Program-made: the position numbers and the translations under genes
NCBI GenBank assembly: GCA_035771175.1
Contig: JAYMFD010001271.1
Coordinates: 2,666,001 to 2,730,000 of the forward strand
Source of the DNA: Paratinospora sagittata
Taxonomy: Eukaryota > Streptophyta > Magnoliopsida > Ranunculales > Menispermaceae
Reading direction: 5' to 3'
Length of the DNA: 64,000 nucleotides
The notes under the pieces: model-generated
Databases searched by the model: none
What the model was told of the DNA's origin: nothing
The model's input: the letters and a program-made list of their open reading frames with translations, nothing else
Shown: positions 1 to 11,829 of the stretch, in pieces
How the letters are laid out: each line of letters opens with the position of its first letter
Position numbering within the stretch: the first letter of the stretch is position 1

Positions 1-62
1 TTATCCCTTTTGTGCTGAGATTTTAAAAAGCAATTCATTGTTTTAAACTGTAGGTATATGAA

Positions 63-83
63 GTGTTCTCAGTAAGAGAACAC
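63..83. repeat. Perfect hairpin, 8-bp stem (representative, unit 1)
   Basis: Arm GTGTTCTC (63-70), loop AGTAA (71-75), arm GAGAACAC (76-83). It recurs about 62 bases into the monomers checked. Units 2 and 5 have GTGTTCTT in the left arm, and unit 35 loses the right arm at its deletion. Function unknown. Confidence 0.9.
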
Positions 84-431
84 CACACATCACCTATATT
101 TTTTCTCTGAGAGCTACAACTAATCATCAAGAACACATCAAATTATAGCTATCAAAGTCTACAAAGATCAAGCTCTAAGAACGAAGACATACCTCAATGC
201 TAATGCGTTAGTTCAATCTTAGGTTTGTAGGGTAACCTCTCGATCAATCTCAGCACGAAAACTCTCTAAATTGCAAAGTCTTCAATATCACTTGGATTTA
301 GTATTTGATTTTGACAAAATATTTTCCAAAAGGTTTTAATCATAATTTCAATGAGTTTTGAATGATTTAAAAGAGTTTTGAGTCAATGAAATGGTTCTTA
401 AGTGTTTAAATATTAATTTTTCCAAAATCGG

Positions 432-764
432 GCTATCCACCACTTTGCCAAAATTTTACAAAAGGTAGTAGCGCACTATCAGTGTTGATAGCACGCTGAT
501 AGGGTTGAATAATCAAAAATCAATTTTTCTTGGAAAATTGCCCGCAACGCGCTATCCCTCGCTATCCCTTTTGATAACTCGCTATAAAGTAGTTACCGTG
601 ATCTTTCGATTTTTACTAAAATGGGCAATAGCGTGCTATAGGCCTAGATTGCACGCAACGGAAACTCCAAAAAACTCGAGGTCTTGGGTATGTGTATATC
701 GACTTACAATAGCCCGCTATAAGTCATTAGTGCGCATGATACAGAACCCAATAGCATGTTATCC
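432..764. repeat. Cluster of ATAGC-NN-GCTAT near-palindromes (representative, unit 1)
   Basis: Variants lie at 469-479 (TAGCGCACTAT), 488-500 (ATAGCACGCTGAT), 627-640 (AATAGCGTGCTATA), 708-720 (AATAGCCCGCTAT) and 750-764 (AATAGCATGTTATCC). GCTAT half-sites are at 432, 551, 561 and 581. The cluster recurs in every full-length unit. The rest of the monomer has few such motifs. The nature is unknown; transposon subterminal repeats or protein-binding sites are possible. Confidence 0.8.
550..569 (+). repeat. CGCTATCCCT decamer pair (representative, unit 1)
   Basis: Two direct copies, 550-559 and 560-569, followed by TTTTGATAAC. Two copies is the common state. Units 41 and 44 have one and unit 52 has three. 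Confidence 0.9.
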
Positions 765-782
765 AAGTTTGAGTTAGAAATC

Positions 783-902
783 TCACATTTCTAACGAGAA
801 AAACGTAGGCCCTTTCCCTTGCTCGATTTTTCCATTCCTTACACAGTTTTGACGGGGAATCGTAACTGAAATATTCTCCACTACGACATGGATGATGCCC
901 AT
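783..902 (-). other. Recurrent 39-codon ATG frame, probably not a gene (representative, unit 1)
   Basis: On the minus strand an ATG at 902 opens 39 codons, closed by TGA at 783-785. It begins MGIIHVVVENIS. The frame appears in most monomers because they are so alike. Differences between families change residues freely (for example the R/S change from GACGGGG to GACTGGG). No domain is recognised. It is listed because it is the longest ATG-started frame I checked; I do not call it coding. Confidence 0.25.
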
Positions 903-1184
903 TGTTTCGCACGGCCAAAACAACTTTAGATTAAACAATGTTTTGAATTCAAATCATTTCCTACTCTCTTGTTGTTTAACCTGCAATTGCTAATTTAATA
1001 AAACACTCATTGTCTAATTTTCAAAGATACAACACACACGATTTCAGCAAGTTAGACTGAGCTTTCCAAAGTGTATTTCAAAAGAAGAAAGTCCTGATTC
1101 TTGCATTGCCAATAAATGCTTCCACCCTAATCAAAGTTGGAAACTGTCTTGAAGATAACTTCATTGTTTAACAAGTTCTTCATT

Positions 1185-2366
1185 TTATCCCTTTGTGCTG
1201 AGATTTTAAAAAGCAATTCATTGTTTTAAACTGTAGGTATATGAAGTGTTCTTAGTAAGAGAACACCACACATCACCTATATTCTTTCTCTGAGAGCTAC
1301 AACTAATCATCAAGAACACATCAAATTATAGCTATCAAAGTCTACAAAGATCAAGCTCTAAGAACGAAGACATACCTCAATGCTAATGCGTTAGTTCAAT
1401 CTTAGGTTTGTAGGGTAACCTCTCGATCAATCTCAGCACGAAAACTCTCTAAATTGCAAAGTCTTCAATATCACTTGGATTTAGTATTTGATTTTCACAA
1501 AATATTTTCCAAAAGGTTTTAATCATAATTTCAATGAGTTTTGAATGATTTAAAAGAGTTTTGAGTCAATGAAATGGTTCTTAAGTGTTTAAATATTAAT
1601 TTTTCCAAAATCGGGCTATCCACCACTTTGCCAAAATTTTACAAAAAGTAATAGCGCACTGTCAGTGTTGATAGCATGCTGAAAGGGTTGAATAATAAAA
1701 AATCAATTTTTCTGGAAAATTGCCTACAACGCGCCATCCCTCGCTATCCCTTTTGATAACTCGCTGTAAAGTAGTTACCGTGATCTTTCGATTTTTACTA
1801 AAATGGGCAATAGCGTGCTATAGGCCTAGATTGCACGCAACGGAAACTCCAAAAAACTCGAGCTCTTGGGTATGTGTATATGGACTTACAATAGCCCGCT
1901 ATAAGTCATTAGTGCGCATGATACCCAACCCAATAACATGCTATCCAAGTTTGAGTTAGAAATCTCACATTTGTAACAAGAAAAACATAGGCCCTTTCCC
2001 TTGCTCGATTTTTCCATTTCTTACACAGTTTTGACGGGGAATCGTAACTGAAATATTCTCCACTAAGACATGGATGATGCCCATTGTTTCGCGCGGCCAA
2101 AACAACTTTAGATTAAACAATGTTTTGAATTCAAATCATTTCCTACTCTCTTGTTGTTTAACCCGCAATTGCTAATTTAATAAAATACTCATTGTCTAAT
2201 TTTCAAAGATACAACACACACTATTCCAGCAAGTTAGACTGAGCTTTCTAAAGAGTGTTTCAAAAGAAGAAAATCCTGATTCTTGCATTGCCAATAAATG
2301 CTTCCACCCTAATCAAAGTTGGAAACTGTCTTGAAGATAACTTCACTAGTTAACAAGTTCTTCTTT
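1185..2366 (+). repeat. Monomer 2 (A1)
   Basis: 1,182 bp. A1 type with CATGCTGAAAGG and GCTGTAAAG. The hairpin left arm is GTGTTCTT, so one stem pair weakens to G-T. One T is missing in the phasing motif. Copied as unit 5. Confidence 0.95.
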
Positions 2367-3549
2367 TTATCCCTTTTGTGCTGAGATTTTAAGAAGCAAT
2401 TCATTGTTTTAAACTGTAAGTATATGAAGTGTTCTCAGTAAGAGAACACAACACATCACCTATATTCTTTCTCTAAGAGCTACAACTAATCATCAAGAAC
2501 ACATCAAATTATAGCTATCAAAGTCTTCAAAGATCAAGTCCTAAGAATGAAGACATATCTCAATGCTAATAGGTTAGTTCAATCTTAGGTGTGAATGGTA
2601 ACCACTCGATCAATCTCAGCACGAAAACTCTCTAAATTGCAAGTCTTCAATATCACTTGGATTTAGTATTTGATTTTGACAAAATATTTTCCGAAAGGTT
2701 TTAATCATAATTTCAATTAGTTTTGAATGATTTAAAAGTGTTTTGAGTGAATGAAATGGTTCTTAAGTGTTAAAATATTAATTTTTCCAAAATCGGGCTA
2801 TCCACCACTTTGCCAAAATTTTACAAAAGGTAGTAGCGCACTATCAGTGTTGATAGCACGCTGATAGGGTTGAATAATCAAAAATCAATTTTTCTTGGAA
2901 AATTGCCCGCAACGCGCTATCCCTCGCTATCCCTTTTGATAACTCGCTATAAAGTAGTTACCGTGATCTTTCGATTTTTACTAAAATGGGCAATAGCGTG
3001 CTATAGGCCTAGATTGCACGCAACGGAAACTCCAAAAAACTCGAGCTCTTGGGTATGTGTATATCGACTTACAATAGCCCGCTATAAGTCATTAGTGCGC
3101 ATGATACAGAACCCAATAGCATGTTATCCAAGTTTGAGTTAGAAATCTCACATTTCTAACGAGAAAAACGTAGGCCCTTTCCCTTGCTCGATTTTTCCAT
3201 TCCTTACACAGTTTTGACGGGGAATCGTAACTGAAATATTCTCCACTACGACATGGATGATGCCCATTGTTTCGCACGGCCAAAACAACTTTAGATTAAA
3301 CAATGTTTTGAATTCAAATCATTTCCTACTCTCTTGTTGTTTAACCTGCAATTGCTAATTTAATAACACACTCATTGTCTAATTTTCAAAGATACAACAC
3401 ACACGATTTCAGCAAATTAGACTGAGCTTTCCAAAGAGTATTTCAAAAGAAGAAAGTCCTGATTCTTGCATTGCCAATAAATGCTTCCACCCTAATCAAA
3501 GTTGGAAACTGTCTTGAAGATAACTTCATTGTTTAACAAGTTCTTCATT
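2367..3549 (+). repeat. Monomer 3 (A2)
   Basis: 1,183 bp. Standard A2 type, with AATAGGTTAG and GGTGTGAATGG. Corresponds to unit 6 but differs at several positions after base 2492. Confidence 0.95.
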
Positions 3550-4733
3550 TTATCCCTTTTGTGCTGAGATTTTAAAAAGCAATTCATTGTTTTAAACTGT
3601 AGGTATATGAAGTGTTCTCAGTAAGAGAACACCACACATCACCTATATTTTTTCTCTGAGAGCTACAACTAATCATCAAGAACACATCAAATTATAGCTA
3701 TCAAAGTCTACAAAGATCAAGCTCTAAGAACGAAGACATACCTCAATGCTAATGCGTTAGTTCAATCTTAGGTTTGTAGGGTAACCTCTCGATCAATCTC
3801 AGCACGAAAACTCTCTAAATTGCAAAGTCTTCAATATCACTTGGATTTAGTATTTGATTTTGACAAAATATTTTCCAAAAGGTTTTAATCATAATTTCAA
3901 TGAGTTTTGAATGATTTAAAAGAGTTTTGAGTCAATGAAATGGTTCTTAAGTGTTTAAATATTAATTTTTCCAAAATCGGGCTATCCACCACTTTGCCAA
4001 AATTTTACAAAAGGTAGTAGCGCACTATCAGTGTTGATAGCACGCTGATAGGGTTGAATAATCAAAAATCAATTTTTCTTGGAAAATTGCCCGCAACGCG
4101 CTATCCCTCGCTATCCCTTTTGATAACTCGCTATAAAGTAGTTACCGTGATCTTTCGATTTTTACTAAAATGGGCAATAGCGTGCTATAGGCCTAGATTG
4201 CACGCAACGGAAACTCCAAAAAACTCGAGGTCTTGGGTATGTGTATATCGACTTACAATAGCCCGCTATAAGTCATTAGTGCGCATGATACAGAACCCAA
4301 TAGCATGTTATCCAAGTTTGAGTTAGAAATCTCACATTTCTAACGAGAAAAACGTAGGCCCTTTCCCTTGCTCGATTTTTCCATTCCTTACACAGTTTTG
4401 ACGGGGAATCGTAACTGAAATATTCTCCACTACGACATGGATGATGCCCATTGTTTCGCACGGCCAAAACAACTTTAGATTAAACAATGTTTTGAATTCA
4501 AATCATTTCCTACTCTCTTGTTGTTTAACCTGCAATTGCTAATTTAATAAAACACTCATTGTCTAATTTTCAAAGATACAACACACACGATTTCAGCAAG
4601 TTAGACTGAGCTTTCCAAAGTGTATTTCAAAAGAAGAAAGTCCTGATTCTTGCATTGCCAATAAATGCTTCCACCCTAATCAAAGTTGGAAACTGTCTTG
4701 AAGATAACTTCATTGTTTAACAAGTTCTTCATT
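3550..4733 (+). repeat. Monomer 4 (A1/A2 hybrid, copy of monomer 1)
   Basis: 1,184 bp. I see no difference from unit 1, including the rare CTCGAGGTC and the same internal A1-to-A2 switch. Confidence 0.95.
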
Positions 4734-5915
4734 TTATCCCTTTGTGCTGAGATTTTAAAAAGCAATTCATTGTTTTAAACTGTAGGTATATGAAGTGTTC
4801 TTAGTAAGAGAACACCACACATCACCTATATTCTTTCTCTGAGAGCTACAACTAATCATCAAGAACACATCAAATTATAGCTATCAAAGTCTACAAAGAT
4901 CAAGCTCTAAGAACGAAGACATACCTCAATGCTAATGCGTTAGTTCAATCTTAGGTTTGTAGGGTAACCTCTCGATCAATCTCAGCACGAAAACTCTCTA
5001 AATTGCAAAGTCTTCAATATCACTTGGATTTAGTATTTGATTTTCACAAAATATTTTCCAAAAGGTTTTAATCATAATTTCAATGAGTTTTGAATGATTT
5101 AAAAGAGTTTTGAGTCAATGAAATGGTTCTTAAGTGTTTAAATATTAATTTTTCCAAAATCGGGCTATCCACCACTTTGCCAAAATTTTACAAAAAGTAA
5201 TAGCGCACTGTCAGTGTTGATAGCATGCTGAAAGGGTTGAATAATAAAAAATCAATTTTTCTGGAAAATTGCCTACAACGCGCCATCCCTCGCTATCCCT
5301 TTTGATAACTCGCTGTAAAGTAGTTACCGTGATCTTTCGATTTTTACTAAAATGGGCAATAGCGTGCTATAGGCCTAGATTGCACGCAACGGAAACTCCA
5401 AAAAACTCGAGCTCTTGGGTATGTGTATATGGACTTACAATAGCCCGCTATAAGTCATTAGTGCGCATGATACCCAACCCAATAACATGCTATCCAAGTT
5501 TGAGTTAGAAATCTCACATTTGTAACAAGAAAAACATAGGCCCTTTCCCTTGCTCGATTTTTCCATTTCTTACACAGTTTTGACGGGGAATCGTAACTGA
5601 AATATTCTCCACTAAGACATGGATGATGCCCATTGTTTCGCGCGGCCAAAACAACTTTAGATTAAACAATGTTTTGAATTCAAATCATTTCCTACTCTCT
5701 TGTTGTTTAACCCGCAATTGCTAATTTAATAAAATACTCATTGTCTAATTTTCAAAGATACAACACACACTATTCCAGCAAGTTAGACTGAGCTTTCTAA
5801 AGAGTGTTTCAAAAGAAGAAAATCCTGATTCTTGCATTGCCAATAAATGCTTCCACCCTAATCAAAGTTGGAAACTGTCTTGAAGATAACTTCACTAGTT
5901 AACAAGTTCTTCTTT
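4734..5915 (+). repeat. Monomer 5 (A1, copy of monomer 2)
   Basis: 1,182 bp. Same private variants as unit 2: hairpin arm GTGTTCTT, ATTTTCACAAAAT and CTTCACTAGTTAAC. Confidence 0.95.
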
Positions 5916-7098
5916 TTATCCCTTTTGTGCTGAGATTTTAAGAAGCAATTCATTGTTTTAAACTGTAAGTATATGAAGTGTTCTCAGTAAGAGAACACAA
6001 CACATCACCTATATTCTTTCTCTAAGAGCTACAACTAATCAGCAAGAACACATCAAATTATAGCTATCAAAGTCTTCAAAGATCAAGTCCTAAGAATGAA
6101 GACATATCTCAATGCTAATAGGTTAATTCAATCTTAGGTGTGAACGGTAACCACTCGATCAATCTCAGCACGAAAACTCTCTAAATTGCAAGTCTTCAAT
6201 ATCACTTGGATTTAGTATTTGATTTTGACAAAATATTTTCCGAGAGGTTTTAATCATAATTTCAATTAGTTTTGAATGATTTAAAAGTGTTTTGAGTGAA
6301 TGAAATGGTTCTTAAGTGTTAAAATATTAATTTTTCCAAAATCGGGCTATCCACCACTTTGCCAAAATTTTACAAAAGGTAGTAGCGCACTATCAGTGTT
6401 GATAGCACGCTGATAGGGTTGAATAATCAAAAATCAATTTTTCTTGGAAAATTGCCCGCAACGCGCTATCCCTCGCTATCCCTTTTGATAACTCGCTATA
6501 AAGTAGTTACCGTGATCTTTCGATTTTTACTAAAATGGGCAATAGCGTGCTATAGGCCTAGATTGCACGCAACGGAAACTTCAAAAAACTCGAGCTCTTG
6601 GGTATGTGTATATCGACTTACAATAGCCCGCTATAAGTCATTAGTGCGCATGATACAGAACCCAATAGCATGTTATCCAAGTTTGAGTTAGAAATCTCAC
6701 ATTTCTAACGAGAAAAACGTAGGCCCTTTCCCTTGCTCGATTTTTCCATTCCTTACACAGTTTTGACGGGGAATCGTAACTGAAATATTCTCCACTAAGA
6801 CATGGATGATGCCCATTGTTTCGCACGGCCAAAACAACTTTAGATTAAACAATGTTTTGAATTCAAATCATTTCCTACTCTCTTGTTGTTTAACCCGCAA
6901 TTGCTAATTTAATAAAACACTCATTGTCTAATTTTCAAAGATACAACACACACTATTCCAGCAAGTTAGACTGAGCTTTCTAAAGAGTGTTTCAAAAGAA
7001 GAAAATCCTGATTCTTGCATTGCCAATAAATGCTTCCACCCTAATCAAAGTTGGAAACTGTCTTGAAGATAACTTCACTGTTTAACAAGTTCTTCTTT
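5916..7098 (+). repeat. Monomer 6 (A2)
   Basis: 1,183 bp. Private changes include ATCAGCAAG at 6042, GAACGGTAACC and GAAACTTCAAAA. Its 3' end resembles units 2 and 5 (CTATTCCAGC), not unit 3. Confidence 0.95.
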
Positions 7099-8280
7099 TT
7101 ATCCCTTTTGTGCTGAGATTTTAAGAAGCAATTCATTGTTTTAAACTGTAAGTATATGAAGTGTTCTCAGTAAGAGAACACAACACATCACCTATATTCT
7201 TTCTCTCAGAGCTACAACTAATCATCAAGAACACATCAAATTATAGCTATCAAAGTCTACAAAGATCAAGCTCTAAGAACGAAGACATATCTCAATGCTA
7301 ATGCGTTAGTTCAATCTTAGGTTTGTAGGGTAACCTCTCGATCAATCTCAGCACGAAAACTCTCTAAATTGCAAAGTCTTCAATATCACTTGGATTTAGT
7401 ATTTGATTTTGACAAAATATTTTCCAAAAGGTTTTAATCATAATTTCAATGAGTTTTGAATGATTTAAAAGTGTTTTGAGTCAATGAAATGGTTCTTAAG
7501 TGTGAAAATATTAATTTTTCCAATATCGGGCTATCCACCACTTTGCCAAAATTTTACAAAAGGTAATAGCGCACTGTCAGTGTTGATAGCATGCTGATAG
7601 GGTTGAATAATCAAAAATCAATTTTTCTGGAAAATTGCCTACAACGCGCTATCCCTCGCTATCCCTTTTGATAACTCCAATAAAGTAGTTACCGTGATCT
7701 TTCGATTTTTACTAAAATGGGCAATAGCGTGCTATAGGCCTAGATTGCACGCAACGGAAACTCCAAAAAACTCGAGCTCTTGGGTATGTGTATATCGACT
7801 TACAATAGCCCGCTATAAGTCATTAGTGCGCATGATACAGAACCCAATAACATCCTATCCTAGTTTGAGTTAGAAATCTCACATTTCTAACAAGAAAAAC
7901 ATAGGCCCTTTCCCTTGCTCGATTTTTCCATTTCTTACACAGTTTTGACGGGGAATCGTAACTGAAATATTCTCCACTAAGACATGGATGATGCCCATTG
8001 TTTCGCACGGCCAAAACAACTTTAGATTAAACAATGTTTTGAATTCAAATCATTTCCTACTCTCTTGTTGTTTAACCTGCAATTGCTAATTTAATAAAAC
8101 ACTCATTGTCTAATTTTCAAAGATACAACACACACGATTTCAGCAAGTTAGACTGAGCTTTCCAAAGAGTATTTCAAAAGAAGAAAGTCCAGATTCTTGC
8201 ATTGCCAATAAATGCTTCCACCCTAATCAAAGTTGGAAACTGTCTTGAAGATAACTTCATTGTTTAACAAGTTCTTCATT
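7099..8280 (+). repeat. Monomer 7 (A1)
   Basis: 1,182 bp. A1 type. The usual ACTCGCTATAAAG is decayed to ACTCCAATAAAG near 7671-7684, which removes one GCTAT motif. Confidence 0.95.
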
Positions 8281-9463
8281 TTATCCCTTTTGTGCTGAGA
8301 TTTTAAAAAGCAATTCATTGTTTTAAACTGTAAGTATATGAAGTGTTCTCAGTAAGAGAACACAACACATCACCTATATTCTTTCTCTGAGAGCTACAAC
8401 TAATCATCAAGAACACATCAAATTATAGCTATCAAAGTCTTCAAAGATCAAGTCCTAAGAATGAAGACATATCTCAATGCTAATAGGTTAATTCAATCTT
8501 AGGTGTGAATGGTAACCACTCGATCAATCTCAGCACGAAAACTCTCTAAATTGCAAGTCTTCAATATCACTTGGATTTAGTATTTGATTTTGACAAAATA
8601 TTTTCCGAGAGGTTTTAATCATAATTTCAATTAGTTTTGAATGATTTAAAAGTGTTTTGAGTGAATGAAATGGTTCTTAAGTGTTAAAATATTAATTTTT
8701 CCAAAATCGGGCTATCCACCACTTTGCCAAAATTTTACAAAAGGTAGTAGCGCACTATCAGTGTTGATAGCGCGCTGATAGGGTTGAATAATCAAAAATC
8801 AATTTTTCTTGGAAAATTGCCCGCAACGCGCTATCCCTCGCTATCCCTTTTGATAACTCGCTATAAAGTAGTTACCGTGATCTTTCGATTTTTACTAAAA
8901 TGGGCAATAGCGTGCTTTAGGCCTAGATTGCACTCAACGGAAACTCCAAAAAACTCGAGCTCTTGGGTATGTGTATATGGACTTACAATAGCCCGCTATA
9001 AGTCATTAGTGCGCATGATACCCAACCCAATAACATGCTATCCAAGTTTGAGTTAGAAATCTCACATTTGTAACAAGAAAAACGTATGCCCTTTCCCTTG
9101 CTCGATTTTTCCATTTCTTACACAGTTTTGACGGGGAATCGTAACTGAAATATTCTCCACTAAGACATGGATGATGCCCATTGTTTCGCGCGGCCAAAAC
9201 AACTTTAGATTAAACAATGTTTTGAATTCAAATCATTTCCTACTCTCTTGTTGTTTAACCCGCAATTGCTAATTTAATAAAACACTCATTGTCTAATTTT
9301 CAAAGATACAACACACATGATTCCAGCAAGGTAGACTGAGCTTTTCAAAGAGTATTTCAAAAGAAGAAAGTCCTGATTCTTGCATTGCCAATAAATGCTT
9401 CCACCCTAATCAAAGTTGGAAACTGTCTTGAAGATAACTTCACTGTTTAACAAGTTCTTCTTT
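8281..9463 (+). repeat. Monomer 8 (A2)
   Basis: 1,183 bp. Variants GATAGCGCGCTG, GTGCTTTAGG and CACTCAACGG. The last resembles the first step toward the family B form CACTCTAACGG but lacks the inserted base. Confidence 0.95.
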
Positions 9464-10646
9464 TTATCCCTTTTGTGCTGAGATTTTAAGAAGCAATTCA
9501 TTGTTTTAAACTGTAAGTATATGAAGTGTTCTCAGTAAGAGAACACAACACATCACCTATATTCTTTCTCTAAGAGCTACAACTAATCATCAAGAACACA
9601 TCAAATTATAGCTATCAAAGTCTTCGAAGATCAAGTCCTAAGAACGAAGACATATCTCAATGCTAATAGGTTAGTTCAATCTTAGGTGTGAATGGTAACC
9701 ACTCGATCAATCTCAGCACGAAAACTCTCTAAATTGCAAGTCTTCAATATCACTTGGATTTAGTATTTGATTTTGACAAAATATTTTCCGAAAGGTTTTA
9801 ATCATAATTTCAATTAGTTTTGAATGATTTAAAAGTGTTTTGAGTGAATGAAATGGTTCTTAAGTGTTAAAATATTAATTTTTCCAAAATCGGGCTATCC
9901 ACCACTTTGCCAAAATTTTACAAAAGGTAGTAGCGCACTATCAGTGTTGATAGCACGCTGATAGGGTTGAATAATCAAAAATCAATTTTTCTTGGAAAAT
10001 TGCCCGCAACGCGCTATCCCTCGCTATCCCTTTTGATAACTCGCTATAAAGTAGTTACCGTGATCTTTCGATTTTTACTAAAATGGGCAATAGCGTGCTA
10101 TAGGCCTAGATTGCACGCAACGGAAACTCCAAAAAACTCGAGCTCTTGGGTATGTGTATATCGACTTACAATAGCCCGCTATAAGTCATTTGTGCGCATG
10201 ATACAGAACCCAATAGCATGTTATCCAAGTTTGAGTTAGAAATCTCACATTTCTAACGAGAAAAACGTAGGCCCTTTCCCTTGCTCGATTTTTCCATTCC
10301 TTACACAGTTTTTACGGGGAATCGTAACTGAAATATTCTCCACTACGACATGGATGATGCCCATTGTTTCGCACGGCCAAAACAACTTTAGATTAAACAA
10401 TGTTTTGAAATCAAATCATTTCCTACTCTCTTGTTGTTTAACCTGCAATTGCTAATTTAATAAAACACTCATTGTCTAATTTTCAAAGATACAACACACA
10501 CGATTTTAGCAAGTTAGACTGAGCTTTCCAAAGAGTATTTCAAAAGAAGAAAGTCCTGATTCTTGCATTGCCAATAAATGCTTCCACCCTAATCAAAGTT
10601 GGAAACTGTCTTGAAGATAACTTCATTGTTTAACAAGTTCTTCATT
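9464..10646 (+). repeat. Monomer 9 (A2)
   Basis: 1,183 bp. Its 3' half resembles units 1 and 3. Private changes include CATTTGTGCGC, TTTTTACGGGG and TTGAAATCAAATC. Confidence 0.95.
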
Positions 10647-11829
10647 TTATCCCTTTTGTGCTGAGATTTTAAAAAGCAATTCATTGTTTTAAAGTGTAGG
10701 TATATGAAGTGTTCTCAGTAAGAGAACACCACACATCACCTATATTCTTTCTCTGAGAGCTACAACTAATCATCAAGAACACATCAAATTATAGCTATCA
10801 AAGTCTACAAAGATCAAGCTCTAAGAACGAAGACATACCTCAATGCTAATGCGTTAGTTCAATCTTAGGTTTGTAGGGTAACCTCTCGATCAATCTCAGC
10901 ACGAAAACTCTCTAAATTGCAAAGTCTTCAATATCACTTGGATTTAGTATTTGATTTTGACAAAATATTTTCCAAAAGGTTTTAATCATAATTTCAATGA
11001 GTTTTGAATGATTTAAAAGAGTTTTGAGTCAATGAAATGGTTCTTAAGTGTTTAAATATTAATTTTTCCCAAATCGGGCTATCCACCACTTTGCCAAAAT
11101 TTTACAAAAGGTAATAGCGCACTGTCAGTGTTGATAGCATGCTGAAAGGGTTGAATAATAAAAAATCAATTTTTCTGGAAAATTGCCTAGAACGCACCAT
11201 CCCTCGCTATCCCTTTTGATAACTCGCTATAAAGTAGTTACCGTGATCTTTCGATTTTTACTAAAATGGGCAATAGCGTGCTATAGGCCTAGATTGCACG
11301 CAACGGAAACTCCAAAAAACTCGAGCTCTTGGGTATGTGTATATGGACTTACAATAGCCCGCTATAAGTCATTAGTGCGCATGATACCCAACCCAATAAC
11401 ATGCTATCCAAGTTTGAGTTAGAAATCTCACATTTGTAACAAGAAAAACGTAGGCCCTTTCCCTTGCTCGATTTTTCCATTTCTTACACAGTTTTGACGG
11501 GGAATCGTAACTGAAATATTCTCCACTAAGACATGGATGATGCCCATTGTTTCGCGCGGCCAAAACAACTTTAGATTAAACAATGTTTTGAATTCAAATC
11601 ATTTCCTACTCTCTTGTTGTTTAACCCGCAATTGCTAATTTAATAAAATACTCATTATCTAATTTTCAAAGATACAACACACACTATTCCAGCAAGTTAG
11701 ACTGAGCTTTCTAAAGAGTGTTTCAAAAGAAGAAAATCCTGATTCTTGCATTGCCAATAAATGCTTCCACCCTAATCAAAGTTGGAAACTGTCTTGAAGA
11801 TAACTTCACTGTTTAACAAGTTCTTCTTT
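10647..11829 (+). repeat. Monomer 10 (A1)
   Basis: 1,183 bp. A1 type with CATGCTGAAAGG. Private TTCCCAAATCGG and CCTAGAACGCACC. Confidence 0.95.

Larger units (their letters stand above)
1..1184 (+). repeat. Monomer 1 (A1/A2 hybrid)
   Basis: 1,184 bp. The first ~410 bases are A1 type (GGTTTGTAGGG, GCAAAGTC, GTGTTTAAATATT). From about 466 the sequence is A2 type (AGTAGCGCACTATC, CACGCTGATAGG). It carries CTCGAGGTC at 675-683, where nearly all other units have CTCGAGCTC, and GTGTATTTCA near the end. Both are shared only with unit 4. Confidence 0.95.
1..6041 (+). repeat. Trimeric higher-order repeat, period 3,549 bp
   Basis: Bases 1-2492 and 3550-6041 matched in every line I compared, down to rare variants (CTCGAGGTC, GTGTATTTCA, the hairpin mismatch). 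The first difference on the right is 2493 against 6042. The left end lies outside the window. Beyond 2493 the two copies continue with scattered differences. Confidence 0.9.

Noticed and set aside
63..83. Hormone-receptor-like response element in the hairpin (TGTTCT and AGAACA half-sites)
   Set aside because: The half-sites point the wrong way and have wrong spacing, and the probable plant host lacks such receptors.
505..777. Recurring plus-strand open frame of 65-96 codons in many monomers
   Set aside because: It opens at TTG, not ATG. Its length changes with single-base differences between copies, the product has no recognised domain, and the frame lies in the motif-repeat region. It is a by-product of the satellite sequence.
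727..918. Recurring minus-strand open frame of 63 codons
   Set aside because: It also opens at TTG, overlaps another frame on the same strand, and substitutions between copies change residues freely.
997..1117. AATAAA words at 997-1002 and 1112-1117 as polyadenylation signals
   Set aside because: Such words are common by chance in AT-rich DNA and no transcript is shown.
1..1184. Older submonomer structure of seven units of about 169 bp
   Set aside because: 1,183 is close to 7 x 169, but I found no internal similarity at that spacing; the only clear internal repeats are the short TAGC motifs and the decamer.
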